A DNA stretch of 64,000 bases from Mesorhizobium sp. M8A.F.Ca.ET.218.01.1.1 (GTDB lineage: Bacteria > Pseudomonadota > Alphaproteobacteria > Rhizobiales > Rhizobiaceae), in assembly GCF_004791165.1 (NCBI RefSeq), contig NZ_SRUZ01000001.1, forward strand, positions 106,382-170,381, in the 5' to 3' direction. Shown piece by piece: positions 44,070 to 52,706 of the stretch (position 1 is its first letter; each line of letters opens with the position of its first letter). Both the position numbers and the translations under genes were made by a program. The notes beneath the pieces were generated by a model that made no database searches, was not told where the DNA came from, and saw nothing but the letters and a program-made list of their open reading frames with translations.

Positions 44070-45602
44070 TTATCCGATCGCCGCATTGAGGATCTTTTCC
44101 TGCGTGGCTTCATCGCGCGACATGATCGCGGTCAGACGGCCCTCGCACATCACGGCGATCCGGTCGGCGAGACCGAGCAGCTCCGGCATTTCCGATGTCA
44201 TCATGACGACCGCCAGGCCTTCGCCGGCGAGCCGGTCGATCAGCGCGAAGATCTCCGACTTGGCGCCGACATCGATGCCGCGCGTCGGCTCGTCGACGAC
44301 GATCACCTTCAGGCCTCGCATCAGCCAGCGCGAGATCAGCACCTTCTGCTGATTGCCGCCCGACAGATTCTTCACCTGCTGGAACAGGCTGGGGGTCTTG
44401 ATGCGGAAGCGGTCGACATAGTCCTGCACCGCCCGGTGCTCCTTCGCCGTATCGATGAAGCCCATGCGTGCGAAGGCGCCAAGCGAGGCGAGGCTGGCAT
44501 TCTGGTAGACGGGCAGCTCGCCCATCAGCCCTTCGCTCTTGCGATCCTCGGTGAGCAGGCCGATGCCGAGCCTGACACCGGTGCGCGTGTCATGTGGCGT
44601 GAGGCGCTGACCGTCGACGCTGATCGTGCCCGCGGTGATCGGATCATAGCCGACGATCGCCTTGGCGAGTTCGGTGCGGCCCGCGCCCATCAAGCCGAAG
44701 AAGCCGAGCACCTCGCCGGTGCGTGCCTCGAAAGACACCTCGTCGAGCTTCCTCGCCGTGCTGAGCTTCTCCACCGACAAGGCAACCTTGCCGCCTGCCG
44801 CGCCGCGCTGGCGCGGAAACAGATTGTCGATGCGACGTCCGATCATGTCCTGGATCAGCGTGTCGTTGCTGTGCTCGCCGATCGGTTTGGTCGAGATGTG
44901 GCGCCCGTCGCGCAGCACCGTCACCGTGTCGGCGATCTCGAACACCTCGTCGAGCTTGTGGCTGACATAGACCACCGCGATGCCGAGGCTGGCCAGACGG
45001 CGGATGACGGTGAACAGCAGCGACACCTCGTTCGGCGTCAGCGAGGACGTCGGCTCGTCCATCACCACGACGCGGGCCTCATGAGCGAGCGCGCGGGCGA
45101 TTTCGACCATCTGCTGCTGGCTGACCGGCAGCGAACCCGTGCGCGCAGCCGGATCGACATTGAAACCGATACGGTTGAACAGGGCGGCTGAATCGGCGCG
45201 GATTTTCTTCCAGTCGATCGAGCCCGTCCTGCCGGTCGGGTAGCCCTCGAGGAAGATGTTCTCGGCAACCGTGAATTCGGAGATCAACGCAATCTCCTGG
45301 AAGACGACCTTGATGCCCTCTTTCAGGCTGTCGCGCGGCGACTGGATATCGACCTCGCGTCCGCGCATGCGAATGGTACCGGCATCCTTGCCGTAGACGC
45401 CGGCCATGATCTTGATCAGCGTCGACTTGCCGGCGCCGTTCTCGCCCATCAGGGCATGGATCTTGCCGGGCTTCAGGGTGAAGTCGACATTGTCGAGCGC
45501 CACGACACCCGGGAAGCGCTTGTCGATGCCGCGCAATTCCAGTGCCGGCACATCGGTATCGATGGCCGCGCCCTCGCCGGGGTGCAGAAAATCAACGGAC
45601 AT
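44070..45602 (-). CDS. Sugar ABC transporter ATP-binding protein (RbsA/MglA type)
   Basis: A 510-residue protein with two ATPase domains. The first is complete, with Walker A GENGAGKST, signature LPVSQQQMVEIARAL (Gln-rich as in RbsA) and Walker B VVVMDEPTS. The second has GLMGAGRTE and LSGGNQQKVLISRWL, with VIVVDEPTRGIDVG. The degenerate second Walker A is normal in this family. It powers uptake with the two RbsC-type permeases and the binding protein of the operon. It overlaps the upstream permease by 11 bases. Confidence 0.95.
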   Translation of the reverse strand: MSVDFLHPGEGAAIDTDVPALELRGIDKRFPGVVALDNVDFTLKPGKIHALMGENGAGKSTLIKIMAGVYGKDAGTIRMRGREVDIQSPRDSLKEGIKVVFQEIALISEFTVAENIFLEGYPTGRTGSIDWKKIRADSAALFNRIGFNVDPAARTGSLPVSQQQMVEIARALAHEARVVVMDEPTSSLTPNEVSLLFTVIRRLASLGIAVVYVSHKLDEVFEIADTVTVLRDGRHISTKPIGEHSNDTLIQDMIGRRIDNLFPRQRGAAGGKVALSVEKLSTARKLDEVSFEARTGEVLGFFGLMGAGRTELAKAIVGYDPITAGTISVDGQRLTPHDTRTGVRLGIGLLTEDRKSEGLMGELPVYQNASLASLGAFARMGFIDTAKEHRAVQDYVDRFRIKTPSLFQQVKNLSGGNQQKVLISRWLMRGLKVIVVDEPTRGIDVGAKSEIFALIDRLAGEGLAVVMMTSEMPELLGLADRIAVMCEGRLTAIMSRDEATQEKILNAAIG

Positions 45603-46575
45603 TGGCTCTGTTCCGGATGATGTCGAGATAGGTGGCCAGGATGATGACGACGCCCGGCACCACCATCTGCAGATCCTGGTTCCAGCCGAGGATGATGATG
45701 CCGTTGTCGATCACCTTCAGCACCAGCACGCCGAGCAAGGTGCCGAACAGCGAGCCGCGCCCGCCGAGCAGGCTGGTGCCGCCGAGGATGACGGCGGCGA
45801 TGACGGTCAGTTCGAAACCACGGCCGGCGGTCGGCTGGCCAGCATTCATCAGCGACGAAAGGATCATGCCGGCAACGCCGACGCATAGGCCGGTGACGAC
45901 GAAGGCAAACAGCTTGAGGCGTTCGGAACGTACGCCGGACAGGCGCACCGCCTTTTCATTGGCGCCCACCGCGTAGAGGTAGCGGCCGAGCGTGGTGAAG
46001 CGCAGCGTGACATAGGCGACCACGAAGATCAGCGCGGCCAGGATGACAGGCACAGGCACAGGCCCGACATAGCCGGCGCCGAGGTCGGTGAAGCTTGCCA
46101 GCTGATTGTGGTTCTGCACCGCCTCGCGCGTGAACAGATAGACGCCGCCCTGCAGCATCATCATCGTGCCGATGGTGGCGATCAGCGAGTTCACTCTCAG
46201 CCTGGTGACGACCAGGCCGTTGAACAGTCCGACCCCGCCGGCAAAGGCGAGCGCCGCCAGCATGCCGAGCGCCAGGCTGTGGGTGGAATTCAGCACCGCC
46301 ATGCCGATGCAGCCGACGAAAGCGAGCGAGGCGCCGACCGACAGGTCGACCTCGGCGGTGATGATGAGCATGGTCATGCCCGAGGCAACGACCAGCACCA
46401 GCGCGCATTGGCGCAGGATGGCGATGATGTTGGCTTCCGAATGGAATTGCGGCGCCGCGATCGAGATGGCGATGCACAGCACAGCCAGGATGACGCCCAG
46501 CACGAGCTGGCTGCTGCCCAGCAGCTGGCCGCCGATGAAACGCTTCGGTGCGGAGGCGTGTGTAAGCTCGCTCAT
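45592..46575 (-). CDS. Sugar ABC transporter permease (RbsC type), first copy
   Basis: A 327-residue permease with eight to ten membrane helices. TAEVDLSVGASLAFVGCIGM and VILGGTSLLGGRGSLFGTLLG mark the RbsC/AraH family. It follows the binding protein gene after a 69-base gap that contains a strong hairpin (46601-46638). That layout is typical for keeping much more binding protein than membrane component. Confidence 0.92.
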   Translation of the reverse strand: MSELTHASAPKRFIGGQLLGSSQLVLGVILAVLCIAISIAAPQFHSEANIIAILRQCALVLVVASGMTMLIITAEVDLSVGASLAFVGCIGMAVLNSTHSLALGMLAALAFAGGVGLFNGLVVTRLRVNSLIATIGTMMMLQGGVYLFTREAVQNHNQLASFTDLGAGYVGPVPVPVILAALIFVVAYVTLRFTTLGRYLYAVGANEKAVRLSGVRSERLKLFAFVVTGLCVGVAGMILSSLMNAGQPTAGRGFELTVIAAVILGGTSLLGGRGSLFGTLLGVLVLKVIDNGIIILGWNQDLQMVVPGVVIILATYLDIIRNRANVR

Positions 46576-46600
46576 TTCAGTCCATTCCAGACCACTTGCC

Positions 46601-46638
46601 TGACACTGCCCTTCCCGCGTCAGGGAAGGGCAGCGTCA
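46601..46638 (-). promoter_or_regulatory. Intercistronic hairpin after the binding-protein gene
   Basis: Stem CTGCCCTTCCC/GGGAAGGGCAG (11 bp, loop of 6), extended across one mismatch by TGAC/GTCA to 15 pairs. No T-run follows on the minus strand, so it is probably an mRNA-stabilising or processing structure rather than a terminator. It would raise binding protein output relative to the permease. Confidence 0.65.
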
Positions 46639-46644
46639 TCAGGC

Positions 46645-47676
46645 TTATTGCTTCAGGTCGGCGGAGGTCTTCATGCACTTTGCCGGCGGCTGGAGCGCGT
46701 TGACGGCATCCCATTTGATGGTGCGGGTGGTGCCGTCATAATCATAGTACTTCTTCCAGTCGTCGCCGTTCATAGGCGCCGTCGGGCTGACGATGTGCTC
46801 GGGCACTTCCTCGTTGTTGAAGAGCTTGACCGCCGCGTCGATGGCGGTGAACCCTTCCTTTTCCGGGAACATCGCGGCCTCGATGCGGTACGATGGTTCG
46901 TTCTGCATGGCGTTGATGAAGGCGAGGCCCTCGCCGCCGGTGCCGACCGTCAACAGGCCGTCTTGCGACTTCCCTGCCGCCTTCCAGGCTTGCAGGCCGC
47001 CAAGCGAGGACGAGTCGTTGATGCCGTAGATGATGTTGATGTCGGCATTCTTGGCGAGCGCCGCCGAGGAGACTTCGAGCGCACGGTCGGGGTTGCCGCC
47101 GCCGTCGAGGTCGTGGACCATGACCGCATCAGGAATGACGGTCTTCAGCCCGTCCATGAAGCCGTGCGAGCGCAGCACCGTGGCCGACAGCAGCGGCAGG
47201 CCGACATTCATCACCTTGGCAGTGCCGCCAAGCTTTTCCTTGGCGTATTTGCCGGCTTCTACCCCGGACATGTAGCCCGTATCGTAGTCGCAGATGGCGA
47301 CCATCGTGGTCATGCCCTTGACCGGGTTGCCTTCCAGCACCACCGGGACGTTGGCTGCCTTGGCCTGTCGCAACAGCGGCACCACGCCTTCCTCGTTGAC
47401 CGGGGTGATGATCAGCACGTCGACACCCTTGGCGATGAAGTCTTCGGCCGCGGCGACCTGCTTGGCGATGTCGAGATTGGCGTCCTGCACCTCGACTTCG
47501 ATGCCGAGTTCCTTGCCGTGAGCCTTCATGCCCTTGATGACGTTCTGATACCACTCGTGGGTGGCGTAGTTGGTGACGTAGCCGATGCGCTTGGGCATGT
47601 TCTCGGCATGCGCGGTGGCGGCGCCGAGCGCCAGCATGGCGGCTGACGCAAACAGGATTGACTTGGACCAGAGCAT
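46645..47676 (-). CDS. Sugar ABC transporter substrate-binding protein (RbsB type)
   Basis: A 343-residue periplasmic binding protein of the cluster B sugar type. The signal peptide is SILFASAAMLALGAATAHA, with cleavage after AHA near residue 24. Ligand-fold segments are GYVTNYATHEWYQNVIKGM, DVLIITPVNEEGVVPLL and INIIYGINDSSSLGGLQAW. Its own C-terminal extension contains a single Cys. A hairpin just downstream fits strong expression. The ligand is unknown. Neighbouring genes point to a sugar or sugar acid. Confidence 0.93.
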   Translation of the reverse strand: MLWSKSILFASAAMLALGAATAHAENMPKRIGYVTNYATHEWYQNVIKGMKAHGKELGIEVEVQDANLDIAKQVAAAEDFIAKGVDVLIITPVNEEGVVPLLRQAKAANVPVVLEGNPVKGMTTMVAICDYDTGYMSGVEAGKYAKEKLGGTAKVMNVGLPLLSATVLRSHGFMDGLKTVIPDAVMVHDLDGGGNPDRALEVSSAALAKNADINIIYGINDSSSLGGLQAWKAAGKSQDGLLTVGTGGEGLAFINAMQNEPSYRIEAAMFPEKEGFTAIDAAVKLFNNEEVPEHIVSPTAPMNGDDWKKYYDYDGTTRTIKWDAVNALQPPAKCMKTSADLKQ

Positions 47677-47703
47677 TTTCTTCTCCCAGATTTATCGCTT
47701 TTG

Positions 47704-48558
47704 TTAGTCGCTGAACGGGTAGTCCCGCCGTTCCGGGTCGGCACGTAAAGAAGAGGCGGAGTCGGACCAGCCGAGTGCCGCCGATATCTTTTCGGCGGCG
47801 GCCTGGGTACGTTCGAAAACGGCTTCGCGGCCGAACCGCGCCGCCTTTTGCGGCAGCAGCGGAACGGTGAGCGCGGCGATGACGGCACCGGTGTGGTCGC
47901 GCACCGGCATCGAGATGTTGGTGCAGCCTTCGACCGCCAGCGAGGCGCGCATCTCGTAGCCGAGCCTCGCGACCTCGTTCAGCCGCGCCTCGATTTCAGC
48001 CCGACTGCCCTGGCCTTCGCCGGCGGCCACGATGCGCTCGACGATCCGGTCGCGCTCGGCCCGGTTCGAATGGGCAAGCAGCACGGCGCCCGAACTGGTT
48101 TCGAGGATCGGGAAATGCGACCCCAGCGCCACCGAGTAACGCATCGGCAGCGGGGAATCGATCTGCAGCACCACCAGCGCGTTTTGTCCTTCGCGCACCA
48201 CCAAGTGGCAGCTTTGGTCGGCATTGGCGGTCAGTTCGCGCATTGCCGGCAGTGCGCATTCGACCAGCCGGTTTACCGGCGGATGCATATGCGCCAGTTC
48301 GAACAGCTTCAGCGACAGACGGAAACGGTCCGACTGGGTGCGGAAGATGTAGCCGCGCTTCTCCAGGAGAAGCAGAATGCGGTAGATCTCGTGGATGGAG
48401 CGTCCCAAGCCGGCCGCGATCTCGGTCTGGGTCAGCGTCTCGGCACTCGAGGCCATGAACTCCAGAACGTCGAGCGCCTTGTCCACCGCCGGCACGCGAT
48501 AGCCGTTGCGGCCGGCTTCGCCGTCGTCGAGTGTATCGGCAACGCTGGCGGCCATCAC
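47704..48558 (-). CDS. IclR-family transcriptional regulator
   Basis: A 284-residue regulator. The N-terminal winged HTH is about 25-85 (ALDVLEFMASSAETLTQTEI, then AAGLGRSIHEIYRILLLLEK). The C-terminal IclR effector domain has VREGQNALVVLQIDSP, SSGAVLLAHSN and NISMPVRDHTGAVIAALTV. It overlaps the solute-binding-like gene upstream by four bases and precedes the transporter genes, so it probably controls the operon in response to the imported substrate. Confidence 0.92.
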   Translation of the reverse strand: MMAASVADTLDDGEAGRNGYRVPAVDKALDVLEFMASSAETLTQTEIAAGLGRSIHEIYRILLLLEKRGYIFRTQSDRFRLSLKLFELAHMHPPVNRLVECALPAMRELTANADQSCHLVVREGQNALVVLQIDSPLPMRYSVALGSHFPILETSSGAVLLAHSNRAERDRIVERIVAAGEGQGSRAEIEARLNEVARLGYEMRASLAVEGCTNISMPVRDHTGAVIAALTVPLLPQKAARFGREAVFERTQAAAEKISAALGWSDSASSLRADPERRDYPFSD

Positions 48559-49697
48559 GCAATGCTGCCTTCCGGTTGCCTGGTTTCGCGGTAGAGGCGA
48601 TTGACGAGGTCAGTAAGGTCGGCCGCCGATACCTCGCCGGCGATGGCGGCCGCCGCATGCGGCGCGCATTCGCGGAAGAAGGCGATGAAGCCCGGATGCG
48701 TCGGACGCAGATAGGACGACGTGATGGTCCGAAGCGTGGCGCTGAAGAAACCGCCTGAAAGCGCGTTGACCTCGGCGTCTTTCCAGGCGGCGAGCGATCC
48801 CGGCTGTCCGCCCGCCTTCACATAATCGCCGCGCTGGTAGTCGGGCGAACACAGGAAGAGCGCATAGTCGATCGCCGCCTGTTTGTGTTTCGACTGGGCG
48901 CTGACGCCGATGCCGGCGCCGCCGAGCAAGGCGCCGGCGGAGCCCGGCGTCGGCACGTCGGCAAAGCGCAGATATGGCCCGTCGGTTTTCGCCGCGTAAT
49001 TCACATAGCCGAAGGCGAACGGCACATAGACCACGTCGTCATGCGCGATCATGTGGTCATAGCAGCGGATCGGGTTCCATTTCGACGAGTCCGGATGCGA
49101 AAGCGCCGCCAGCTCCCGCAACTGCGCGATGGCCTGCTCGACCCTTTGCCTGGCGATGAATTGCTCACCGGCCTCCTGCGGATGGCCGAGCGTCAGAAGC
49201 ATGCACATGGCATCCGTCGGGACCGAGGGCAGACCGAGCCATTTGCCGTCCTTGCGCGCAAGCCGGCCGAGTTCCAGCACCTCGTCATGCGTGCGCGGCA
49301 CCGGCCCGTAGCGCTCCAGCAGGTCAGGGCGATAGGACGCGACCTGGCAGGCGGCATCGATCGGCAGTGCCCATTGACGTCCGTTCCTTTCGTAGGAGCG
49401 CCAGGACCCGCCGACTGAATCGTGTTCGAAGAACCGTATTTGCTCCGCCGACAGATGCGCGTCGAACGGCACCATCAGCTCATCCTGCGCGATGTCGCCT
49501 ATGAAGGGATGGTCGAACACGACCAGATCGTAAGTGCCGAGCACCGGACCGAGCGCGCCCTCGCCGAATTCATACAGGCTGCGGCGGTCCCATTCGATTT
49601 CGAGGCCGGTATTGCCAGCGCAATAGGGCGCGACGCTGGCGTCCAGCGGACCCCAGCAACGTCGATGATCCCACGCAAGACCGCGCAGCCTTGTCAT
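48555..49697 (-). CDS. Solute-binding-protein-like protein without a signal peptide
   Basis: A 380-residue protein with the fold signature of extracellular sugar-binding proteins (family 1 type). Examples are WALPIDAACQVASYRPDLLE, VPRTHDEVLELGRLARKDG, GAGIGVSAQSKHKQAAIDYA and LFLCSPDYQRGDYVKAGGQ. It begins MTRLRGLAWDHRRCWGPL and has no hydrophobic leader, so it should stay in the cytoplasm. I chose the ATG at 49697 because the AGGGAGGA site lies about ten bases before it and touches the alternative at 49706. It is first in the operon and is coupled to the IclR gene, which suggests an intracellular ligand sensor or carrier rather than a transport component. Confidence 0.8.
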   Translation of the reverse strand: MTRLRGLAWDHRRCWGPLDASVAPYCAGNTGLEIEWDRRSLYEFGEGALGPVLGTYDLVVFDHPFIGDIAQDELMVPFDAHLSAEQIRFFEHDSVGGSWRSYERNGRQWALPIDAACQVASYRPDLLERYGPVPRTHDEVLELGRLARKDGKWLGLPSVPTDAMCMLLTLGHPQEAGEQFIARQRVEQAIAQLRELAALSHPDSSKWNPIRCYDHMIAHDDVVYVPFAFGYVNYAAKTDGPYLRFADVPTPGSAGALLGGAGIGVSAQSKHKQAAIDYALFLCSPDYQRGDYVKAGGQPGSLAAWKDAEVNALSGGFFSATLRTITSSYLRPTHPGFIAFFRECAPHAAAAIAGEVSAADLTDLVNRLYRETRQPEGSIA

Positions 49698-49757
49698 TTC
49701 AGGCATTCCTCCCTGGAGCCGGGCATGACTGCCCGGCCCGCCGACTAGTAGCAGGTA

Positions 49758-49786
49758 TTTTCACATAGACAAGTAACTTTTACATA
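49758..49786. promoter_or_regulatory. Candidate operator/promoter of the twelve-gene operon
   Basis: Direct repeats TTTTCACATA (49758-49767) and TTTTACATA (49778-49786), about two helical turns apart, lie in an AT-rich island about 60 bases before the operon's first start codon. The same-face spacing fits binding by an IclR-type dimer. I could not fix -35/-10 boxes. Confidence 0.35.
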
Positions 49787-49815
49787 TGCAAACGGCAGTT
49801 CGCCTTCCGATGGCC

Positions 49816-51000
49816 TCAGGCCAGGCCGAACCGCTCGACGGCGCGCATGATGCCGCGCAGCTCGGCGAGGCCCTTCAGCCGACCGATCAGCGAGTAGCCG
49901 GGATTGATCTTTTTCTTGCCGATGTCGTCTGCGAGCAGGTGGCCATGATCCGGCCGCATCGGGATTCGCCAGTCGGCGCGGCCTTGTGCGCGGCGGCGCG
50001 CCTCTTCCTGCATCAAAGCGAGGATGACATGCGCCATGTCAGTGCCACCCTCGAGATGCTCGGCCTCATAGAACGAGCCGTCGTCCTCGATGGTGATGTT
50101 GCGCAGATGGACGAAATGGATGCGGTCGGCGAATTCCTTGACCATGGCGACGATGTCGTTGTCGGCGCGCGTGCCGTAGGAACCAGTGCAGAAGGTCAAG
50201 CCATTGGCGGGGCTGTCGACAGCGTTGAGGATGAAACGCGCATCCTCGGCCGTGGAAACGACGCGCGGCAGGCCATAGAGCGAGAATGGCGGATCGTCGG
50301 GGTGGATGCACATGCGCACCCCCGCCTCTTCAGCCGCCGGAATGATCTCGCGCAGGAACCAGGCGAGGTTGTCGCGCAGTTCCTTCGGCCCGATCGCATC
50401 GTATTCCGCCAGGGCCTCGCGGAAACTGTCCCTGTTATAGCTGCGCTCCGTTGCCGGCAGGCCGGCGATCAGGTTGCGCTCGATCTGGTCGATCTGCTCC
50501 GGCGTCAGCGCCTTCAGGCGTTGCTCGGCCTCGGCGATACGCGCCGGCGTGTAGCTTGCCGCGCCATTCTTGCGCTGCAGGACAAAGAGATCATAGGCGG
50601 CAAAGTCGATGGCGTCGAAACGCAAGGCGTAGCCCGTCGTCGGCAGCCGGTAGGCCAGATCGGTACGGGTCCAGTCGACCACCGGCATGAAATTGTAGCA
50701 GATCGTCGCGATGCCGGCCTTGGCGAGCGCGCGGATGCTGTCGCGATAATAGCCGGCATAGCGCTCGCGCTCCGGCGCGCCGATCTTGAACGAATTGTGG
50801 ACCGGGATGCTCTCGACAACCGACCAGGTCAGCCCAGCGGCCTCGATGATGCGCTTGCGCTCGAGCACATCGGCCTCGGGCCAGGCCCTGCCGTCATAAA
50901 TCTGGTGGAGCGCCGAAACCACGCCGGTGGCGCCAGCCTGTTTGACATGCTCGAGCGTCACCGGATCATCGGGACCGTACCAGCGCCAACACTGTTCCAT
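49816..51000 (-). CDS. uxuA: Mannonate dehydratase
   Basis: A 394-residue TIM-barrel enzyme that dehydrates D-mannonate to 2-keto-3-deoxy-D-gluconate in hexuronate catabolism, using a divalent metal. The N-terminal [14 protein letters not shown] and the segment [14 protein letters not shown] are UxuA signatures. Metal-site regions are [32 protein letters not shown] and IHFVHLRNI. Length is normal. A GAGGAG site is 6 bases upstream of the ATG. It is divergent from the GntR gene and shares operators at 51032 and 51107. Confidence 0.95.
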   Translation of the reverse strand: MEQCWRWYGPDDPVTLEHVKQAGATGVVSALHQIYDGRAWPEADVLERKRIIEAAGLTWSVVESIPVHNSFKIGAPERERYAGYYRDSIRALAKAGIATICYNFMPVVDWTRTDLAYRLPTTGYALRFDAIDFAAYDLFVLQRKNGAASYTPARIAEAEQRLKALTPEQIDQIERNLIAGLPATERSYNRDSFREALAEYDAIGPKELRDNLAWFLREIIPAAEEAGVRMCIHPDDPPFSLYGLPRVVSTAEDARFILNAVDSPANGLTFCTGSYGTRADNDIVAMVKEFADRIHFVHLRNITIEDDGSFYEAEHLEGGTDMAHVILALMQEEARRRAQGRADWRIPMRPDHGHLLADDIGKKKINPGYSLIGRLKGLAELRGIMRAVERFGLA

Positions 51001-51031
51001 GAAGTCTCCTCACTGTTTGGCGGCGACCATA

Positions 51032-51042
51032 TTGTTGGACCA
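51032..51042. promoter_or_regulatory. GntR-type operator, uxuA side
   Basis: TTGTTGGACCA fits the FadR-subfamily operator pattern TNGTNNNACNA exactly. It starts 32 bases before the uxuA ATG and is the exact reverse complement of the site at 51107-51117. Confidence 0.7.
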
Positions 51043-51106
51043 CCATCCTGTCAACAGAACCTTTATTGCCGCTCAAGGTTGATTTTTGATCGACAGAACT
51101 CTAATC

Positions 51107-51117
51107 TGGTCCAACAA
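51107..51117. promoter_or_regulatory. GntR-type operator, regulator side
   Basis: TGGTCCAACAA is the exact reverse complement of the site at 51032-51042 and also fits TNGTNNNACNA. It ends 18 bases before the TTG start of the GntR gene, a position suited to autorepression. Two identical sites 75 bases apart could allow looping. Confidence 0.7.
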
Positions 51118-51135
51118 ATCGCAAGGAACTAGCTG

Positions 51136-51924
51136 TTGGAACAGGCGAGCCGCGAGCCGATGGAAGCGTCTGAAGAAGCAGGAATCAGCAGTTCGGCCGT
51201 CGACCAGACGGTGCGGCAGATCCTCGACCTCATTCGCAATCGGGCCTTGTCCGTCGGCGACGTCCTGCCTACGGAACGGGAGCTCGGCGAATTGTTCGGC
51301 GCCAGCCGCAACACGATTCGCGAGGCGCTGCGCACCATCCGCACCTATGGCCTGATCGACCCCAAGCCGCGTGTCGGCGCGGTGCTGGCCGACAGGCAGA
51401 GCGTCGCGATCCAGAATTTCTTTGCCGCGCAAATGGACATATCGAAGACGTCCTTTCACGACATACAGGGATTTCGCCGCATCATCGAGGTGAGCGTCGG
51501 CGATCACATCATCCTCAATGCCGGCATCGCCGAACTCGACGCCCTGGACGAGGTCAATGGCCTGATCGAAACCGCCAGGGATGTGCAGGAGGCGGCGCAG
51601 CGCGATTTCGATTTCCACCTGGCGCTGATGAAGCTCGCCGGCAACCGCATGCTGGTGCAGACCTACCAGTTCCTGTCGCCGGTCATCCTCCACATCATGA
51701 CCGTCGGCAAATCCATCCGGCCGGTGCTGAGCGAAACACGCCACGCCCATGGCGAGATCATCGCGGCGCTGCGTGCGCGCGACCGCATCGCCTATAGCTA
51801 CCTGATGAGCCGGCACCTCGACTTCGGCCTGCGCTTCGTTCCCGACGATCTCGAAAACGCCCGAACCGCGCCGGTGACCCCGTCGCCAGACAGAACACTT
51901 CCCAAGGATTTGCCCCATGCTTGA
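51136..51924 (+). CDS. GntR/FadR-family regulator of the mannonate locus
   Basis: A 262-residue regulator. The winged HTH (about 22-90) has VDQTVRQILDLIRNRALSVG, LPTERELGELFGASRNTIRE and ALRTIRTYGLIDPKPRVG. The C-terminal FCD domain has the metal-binding pattern of FadR/UxuR proteins (RDFDFHLALMKLAGNRMLV, with ETRHAHGEIIAAL later). I chose the TTG at 51136 because AAGGA lies about ten bases before it. The ATG at 51160 has no ribosome site. It is probably a repressor of uxuA and of the operon it heads, relieved by a hexuronate intermediate. Confidence 0.9.
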   Translation: MEQASREPMEASEEAGISSSAVDQTVRQILDLIRNRALSVGDVLPTERELGELFGASRNTIREALRTIRTYGLIDPKPRVGAVLADRQSVAIQNFFAAQMDISKTSFHDIQGFRRIIEVSVGDHIILNAGIAELDALDEVNGLIETARDVQEAAQRDFDFHLALMKLAGNRMLVQTYQFLSPVILHIMTVGKSIRPVLSETRHAHGEIIAALRARDRIAYSYLMSRHLDFGLRFVPDDLENARTAPVTPSPDRTLPKDLPHA

Positions 51925-52702
51925 TTTCGAGAACAAGGTTGCGCTGATCACCGGCACGACCGGCATCGCGCTGGCCACCGCCAGGCGCCTGGCCCAAGGT
52001 GGTGCCTCGATCGTCGCTTGCGGCATCGACAGGGCAGCCAACGCCGCCATGCAGGAAAGCCTCGCCAAGGCCGGGGCGAGCGCTTTGGTGCAAACCGTAG
52101 ACGTCTCCGTTGCCGACGAGGTGCGCGAGGCGGTCGCGGCCGGCGTCGCGAAATTCGGCGGCATCGATGTCATCGTCAATTCGGCGGCGGTGCATCCCTA
52201 TGGAACGGCAACGACGACCGACTGGGAAACCTGGAACCGGGCGATGACGGTCAATGTCGGCTCGATCTACCTGACCGCGCATTTCGGCATCCCGGAAATG
52301 GTCAAGCGCGGCGGCGGTGCCATCGTCAACGTCGCCTCGGTGCAGGGCTTTGCCTGCCAGCAGAATGTCGCCGCCTACGCCACGACCAAGGGCGCCATCC
52401 ACACGCTGACGCGGTCGCTGGCGCTCGATTACGCCGCATCGGGCATAAGGGTGAATTCGGTCAGCCCGGGTTCGATCCGAACACCGATCCTGGAGAAAGC
52501 CGCGCGCGGCAACAATGGCAGCGATGCCGACGTCGAAGAGGCCTACAGGCGCTTTGGCGCCGCCCATCCGCTCGGCCGCATCGGCGAGCCCGAGGAAGTG
52601 GCGGAGCTTATCGCGTTCCTGTGCTCGTCGAAGGCCGGATTCTGCACCGGCGCCGATTACAGAATAGATGGCGGGCTGACCGCCGGCATTGGCGTGAAGT
52701 AG
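51917..52702 (+). CDS. SDR-family dehydrogenase of the mannonate locus
   Basis: A 261-residue classical SDR, overlapping the regulator by eight bases. The cofactor site is ALITGTTGIALATARRLA (a variant of GxxxGxG). The catalytic region has GAIVNVASVQGFACQQ and AAYATTKGAIHTLTRSLA (YxxxK present as YATTK). The C-terminus is GFCTGADYRIDGGLTAG. In this locus it may be a fructuronate/mannonate-type or other sugar acid oxidoreductase replacing UxuB. This is inferred from position. Confidence 0.9.
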   Translation: MLDFENKVALITGTTGIALATARRLAQGGASIVACGIDRAANAAMQESLAKAGASALVQTVDVSVADEVREAVAAGVAKFGGIDVIVNSAAVHPYGTATTTDWETWNRAMTVNVGSIYLTAHFGIPEMVKRGGGAIVNVASVQGFACQQNVAAYATTKGAIHTLTRSLALDYAASGIRVNSVSPGSIRTPILEKAARGNNGSDADVEEAYRRFGAAHPLGRIGEPEEVAELIAFLCSSKAGFCTGADYRIDGGLTAGIGVK

Positions 52703-52706
52703 CACC

